Positions 60,895-64,000 of a stretch of 64,000 nucleotides of DNA are shown piece by piece (position 1 is the first letter of the stretch; each line of letters opens with the position of its first letter). Below the pieces are notes generated by a model. That model ran no database searches. It was not told the DNA's origin and saw nothing but the letters and a program-made list of their open reading frames with translations. Source of the stretch: Diospyros lotus. Its lineage: Eukaryota; Streptophyta; Magnoliopsida; Ericales; Ebenaceae. The position numbers and the translations under genes were made by a program. The stretch covers positions 32,553,170 to 32,617,169 of the forward strand of contig NC_068344.1 of assembly GCF_014633365.1 (NCBI RefSeq). Direction: 5' to 3'.

Positions 60895-61086
60895 TATTAA
60901 TTAATTCAATTTTTTTTTATAAATTTTAAAAGACTTTCAATGTTGACCAATCTTAAACTTCTTGATTTAAGTAGTAATTAACCAACTCAATAGTACCATT
61001 TTAATATTTGTTGGTAAAATTTTATCTTTGAGGTCCCTACATCTTTCATCCAATTACATGATGGGAACATCATCTGATTTGACTAG
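60895..61086 (+). pseudogene. Duplicated RLP exon relic cut by the second gypsy element
   Basis: Nearly identical to 59263-59448 (about ten differences in 170 bp by eye), including the T-run before it and the same internal stop. The copy ends abruptly at ..TTTGACTAG where the gypsy LTR begins; in the other copy the sequence continues TAAGTTC. Confidence 0.85.
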
Positions 61087-61835
61087 TGTCGATGTTTGGA
61101 TTTGGTCGACCGTGATTCGTTTTGCCCGTCCTGAGAAATGAATGCGAAAAGGGAAAAGAGAAAACGCACCAGAGAGATTTAGAAGGTTCGGTCAACGCTC
61201 TGGCGGCCGGCCCCTGCAAGTACTCCGACGCCCCAGTAAGTAAGGAAAAAAGCTGTGTATTAGCAAGCCAGAGAGTGAGCACGTACCTTGGCTCTAAAAA
61301 GAGCCAGCTAAATATAAGAGGAGGAGATGTCCTCTCCACATGTCTTGTGCTTTTGCAAGTGATGGGACTGAATACTGGCGCCGGTGAGGTTTCCTAGGTG
61401 GCAGTATGGCGCTAACTGGTCCCTCATTAATGTGGATGGGATTTGAGGCGGGCACGCGAATACCCAGTAGAGGCTGCAATAATGTTGATACAGGCTGATA
61501 TAGGGCCAGGATGGGACCGTCATGGGCCAAAAATTAGGTCGGGCGAGAGGCCGGAATGATGTCTAGCCCACCATTATTTCGTGATCTTCTCGCTCATGCG
61601 AGCTGAATGGTCAGTCTACGAGCCGATTGGTTTTGCGGTCTGCGAACTGCGAACTGATTATGTCGCTGGGAGCTCTTTTAAAGCCTGCTTAGTCTCGCGA
61701 TCTGAGCTCGAAGTTAGACGACGTGCGGCCTGGAACTGACGACCTCGACCATGGGCCTGTTGGGCTTCGGGTGATTAGGCCGGCTTACAGGGTTGAGTCC
61801 AACCCGCTTCATGCGAGCAGAAAATACATATAACA
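61087..61835 (-). repeat. 3' LTR of the second gypsy element (749 bp)
   Basis: Begins TGTCGATGTTTGG and ends CATATAACA, followed by TTAGCCCCCCCAAGCTCTT, the complement of a polypurine tract. End sequence and tract match the first element; the LTR body is mostly different, so it is a related but separate family. Confidence 0.85.
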
Positions 61836-62049
61836 TTAGCCCCCCCAAGCTCTTAGTGTATTCGCAGACTGAGAGGTGATGCACGTTGGTTGAAGCGGGC
61901 TATGCGATCTCTCGATCTGCCTGACTTCTGCCCAATAGCTACAGATCATGCCATCTCGTGCTGCTCGTCCAACAGATTATGGACTATAACTTTGTGGCGA
62001 GCGAGACCATACCACGGCTTCGTAGAAAACTTGATAAAGTTGTATTCTG

Positions 62050-62365
62050 TTGAGATAAATTTGCATTGCCAAGCTATATGTCCAGACATATCGTGTTGCG
62101 ATCTCAGCTAACATACCATGGCTTTCAACTGTAACGGCAAGATAATAATAGTTGATTTATGTGATGATAACCAGATTGATCTGAGTCTTGGTCAATACGT
62201 CATAGAGAGATAGTATATGGATCATATCAGAAATCTTGCCAAGATATATGTTCAGGTAGATCGTGGTGCAGTCCTAACTAACATAACATGGCTATGTCGA
62301 GAGTTTAATCTACGTCGCCAAGCTATATGTCCAGGTAGATCGTGCTGCGATCTCAGCTAACATAT
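62050..62365. repeat. Repeats related to the 89-bp array of the first gypsy element
   Basis: Three diverged units: GCCAAG.TATATGT.CAG, then a GTCGCATAGC-like centre, then ATCTCAGCTAACATACCATGG (start near 62067, 62237 and 62319). They match the unit at 31042-31283. Confidence 0.75.
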
Positions 62366-62774
62366 CATGGCTTTTTGCAAATTTAACGAGCTGACAGGGA
62401 ACATCTAGGTAGGTCGCAGACCATGACTTGAGTCAAGATGAAAGGACCCCAGCTAGTGAACCCTTAGTTCGGAATAATTAATGGAAGTGGTTTCCCAGTA
62501 GGTACCAAATCATGACATTAAGTCAAGATGAATGGTCCTCAGCTTGCAAACCACGACCTGGGGGAGGACCAAGATGAATGCTCAGATAAGCCGCAAACCA
62601 TAACACGGAGGCTAAGATGAATAGGCCCCAGTTCGCAAACCATAGTGTCTCTACTCCCATTTTTAAGGACATTCAATCGAATATTTAACAAGAGTAAAGA
62701 GCTTACAGAATGAAAATCGATAAATTCCAATCAGAATTATTTGTAAAAGCTGAAGCATAAGTAAGAATAAGTTA

Positions 62775-63070
62775 TGCTCATTGGGAGTAAGGACGGAGAT
62801 GCTCCACATTCCAAGTCTGTGGGATAATAACCCCATCGATACGCTCCATTTCCCAGGCTTTGTTCGATAATATGGGGGCCTTCGCAGTTCTGGCCTAGTG
62901 TTCGGTCGCTGGCCTTTTGAGCTATATGAAGAACAAGGCGCAACCCGGTATCACCGACATTATAGCACTAAACTCGAATCTTCATGTTGTAATTTTTGTA
63001 GCCCGCTATCGATGATAGCCATCCTTATGCGATCGTAGGTGCTCAATCCTGCTCGGGAGCTCGACAAGTC
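62775..63070 (-). pseudogene. Integrase C-terminal fragment of the second gypsy element
   Basis: Minus-strand text LVLHIAQKASDRTLGQNCEGPHIIEQSLGNGAYRW parallels the end of the integrase of the first element (..GRKASDGTLGPNWEGPFVIHEDLGNGAYHL). Frameshifts occur on both sides. Confidence 0.7.
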
Positions 63071-63104
63071 TCTGGTTGAGCCGATTACTGAGGCTTTTAG
63101 TATT

Positions 63105-64000
63105 CTGGTTGCACCACATAATCATGCAAGCGGCCTTTTCCGATCAAGTCCTCGATCGCGTCTTTCAACGCTCGACACTCGGAGGTGTTGTGACCCACTT
63201 CGTCGTGGTAAGCACATGACTTGTCCTTATTTCTGAATCTGTTGGGGGTCCTTATGGGATTAGGCCTCCCAAAATCCTCCTCGCCCTTCTTAGTAGTGAA
63301 GATCCTATCTTAAGTGTTGGACAAGATACTGTAGTTGTCATAGTGACCTTGGTGTGCAGGTCATTCGTAACTTTAACTCGTTCCTTAAGTTCTTAGCAAC
63401 CTGATCATCATCGCCATTGTCACTCTTCTTGTTGTGGCCGGTGCTTCCAATCTCATTCTTTTATGCCATCCAGCTTCCTGGAGCAAAAGGTCTCCTCCAT
63501 CTGACCTCCTTCGCAGCTCGTTCGTAGAACTCGCCCAAGTCCCTTACGGGGGATTTGTAGATACTCTCATAGAGCTTTCCATCTTTCCGAAGCCCCGCAG
63601 ATATCACAGTCAAAGTACTTTCATCCGATGGGTTATCAACAGTATTGACTTCATGCCTGAACCTCTCAATGTAATCCTTCAGGGATTCATTGGGTTGTTG
63701 GAACACGGTAGCGAGGTGATAGGTCGAGGCAAGTTGCCTCTTAAGCGACCTGTATTGACCTATAAATTTTCTCTAACACTCCTCCCAGGTACAGATGCTG
63801 CGAGGACGGAGACTTCTTAGCCAAGTTCAAGGTATATCTCCCAAGGTCAAGGGGAAGACACGGCATTTCACTAGTGAACTTGAAGTCTGGAGGTCCATCA
63901 GGACGTTGAAAGCATTTAAATGGTCATATGGATCGCCATCTCCGCTATATTAAGTGATATTAGGGGTCTTGAATCTACGAGGGAGAGGCTCCAATTTGAT
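63105..64000 (-). pseudogene. gag fragment of the second gypsy element
   Basis: Minus strand: 63706-63461 reads NESLKDYIERFRHEVNTVDNPSDESTLTVISAGLRKDGKLYESIYKSPVRDLGEFYERAAKE, closely parallel to gag of the first element. The zinc-knuckle region follows near 63150-63230. Frameshifts separate the pieces, and gag continues past the window end. Confidence 0.8.

Larger units (their letters stand above)
61087..64000 (-). mobile_element. Second Tat-like gypsy element, internally deleted, partial
   Basis: Minus-oriented relative of the element at 25311-37966. Its 3' LTR is 61087-61835, followed by the repeat/spacer region (to about 62650), the integrase C-terminus (to about 63070), and then directly gag (63105 onward). 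Protease, reverse transcriptase, RNase H, most of integrase and the antisense gene are missing. The 5' LTR lies beyond the window. ACTAG (61082-61086) would be the left copy of the target duplication. Confidence 0.85.

Noticed and set aside
1..64000. CRISPR array, bacterial defence island or phage-like system
   Set aside because: The direct repeats seen are plant minisatellites and transposon arrays; genes have spliceosomal introns and plant domains.

Overview
This is nuclear DNA from a flowering plant, most likely a eudicot. Genes have many short GT-AG introns, intergenic DNA is AT-rich, and most of the window is plant transposable elements (CACTA, Ty3/gypsy of the Tat/Retand type, hAT, MULE, LINE). 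The species cannot be fixed from the sequence alone. No bacterial-type operon, rRNA, tRNA or CRISPR array was seen.

Two genes look intact. A seven-exon plant MICU gene (mitochondrial calcium uptake regulator, three EF-hands) lies at 151-4142. A six-exon leucine-rich-repeat receptor-like protein (RLP) gene of about 1069 residues lies at 12498-17616. A second RLP locus (about 53.25-61.09 kb) is a decayed array of duplicated promoter, first-exon and LRR-exon pieces. One of its copies is cut by a second gypsy element that runs out of the window at 64000.

The centre (21085-43076) is one 22-kb CACTA (En/Spm) transposon with matching terminal inverted repeats and an ATA target duplication. Its TNP2-type transposase gene was split at 25310/37972 by a 12.66-kb Tat/Retand-like gypsy retrotransposon with two LTRs about 2% diverged and GTAGA target duplications. 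That gypsy element carries gag-pol on the minus strand and an intron-containing antisense gene on the plus strand. The antisense gene was itself split by a 538-bp hAT-type MITE with an 8-bp CCCTTGGC duplication. All three levels keep readable target duplications, so the order of insertion is clear.

Other mobile DNA: a 205-bp hAT MITE (9468), a CACTA relic (11235-12108), a 2.16-kb solo LTR (18331-20492), a hAT remnant with a zf-TTF type fragment (45327-46371), a LINE ORF1/DUF4283 relic (46.8-47.9 kb), a tandem host duplication in which one copy took a MULE-type MITE and a hAT element while the neighbour kept both empty sites (48.1-50.0 kb), and a MULE with long inverted repeats carrying an unrecognised coding stretch (56076-57765).

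Exon junctions, target duplications and mismatch counts were read by eye; family names rest on motif recognition, not on database searches.
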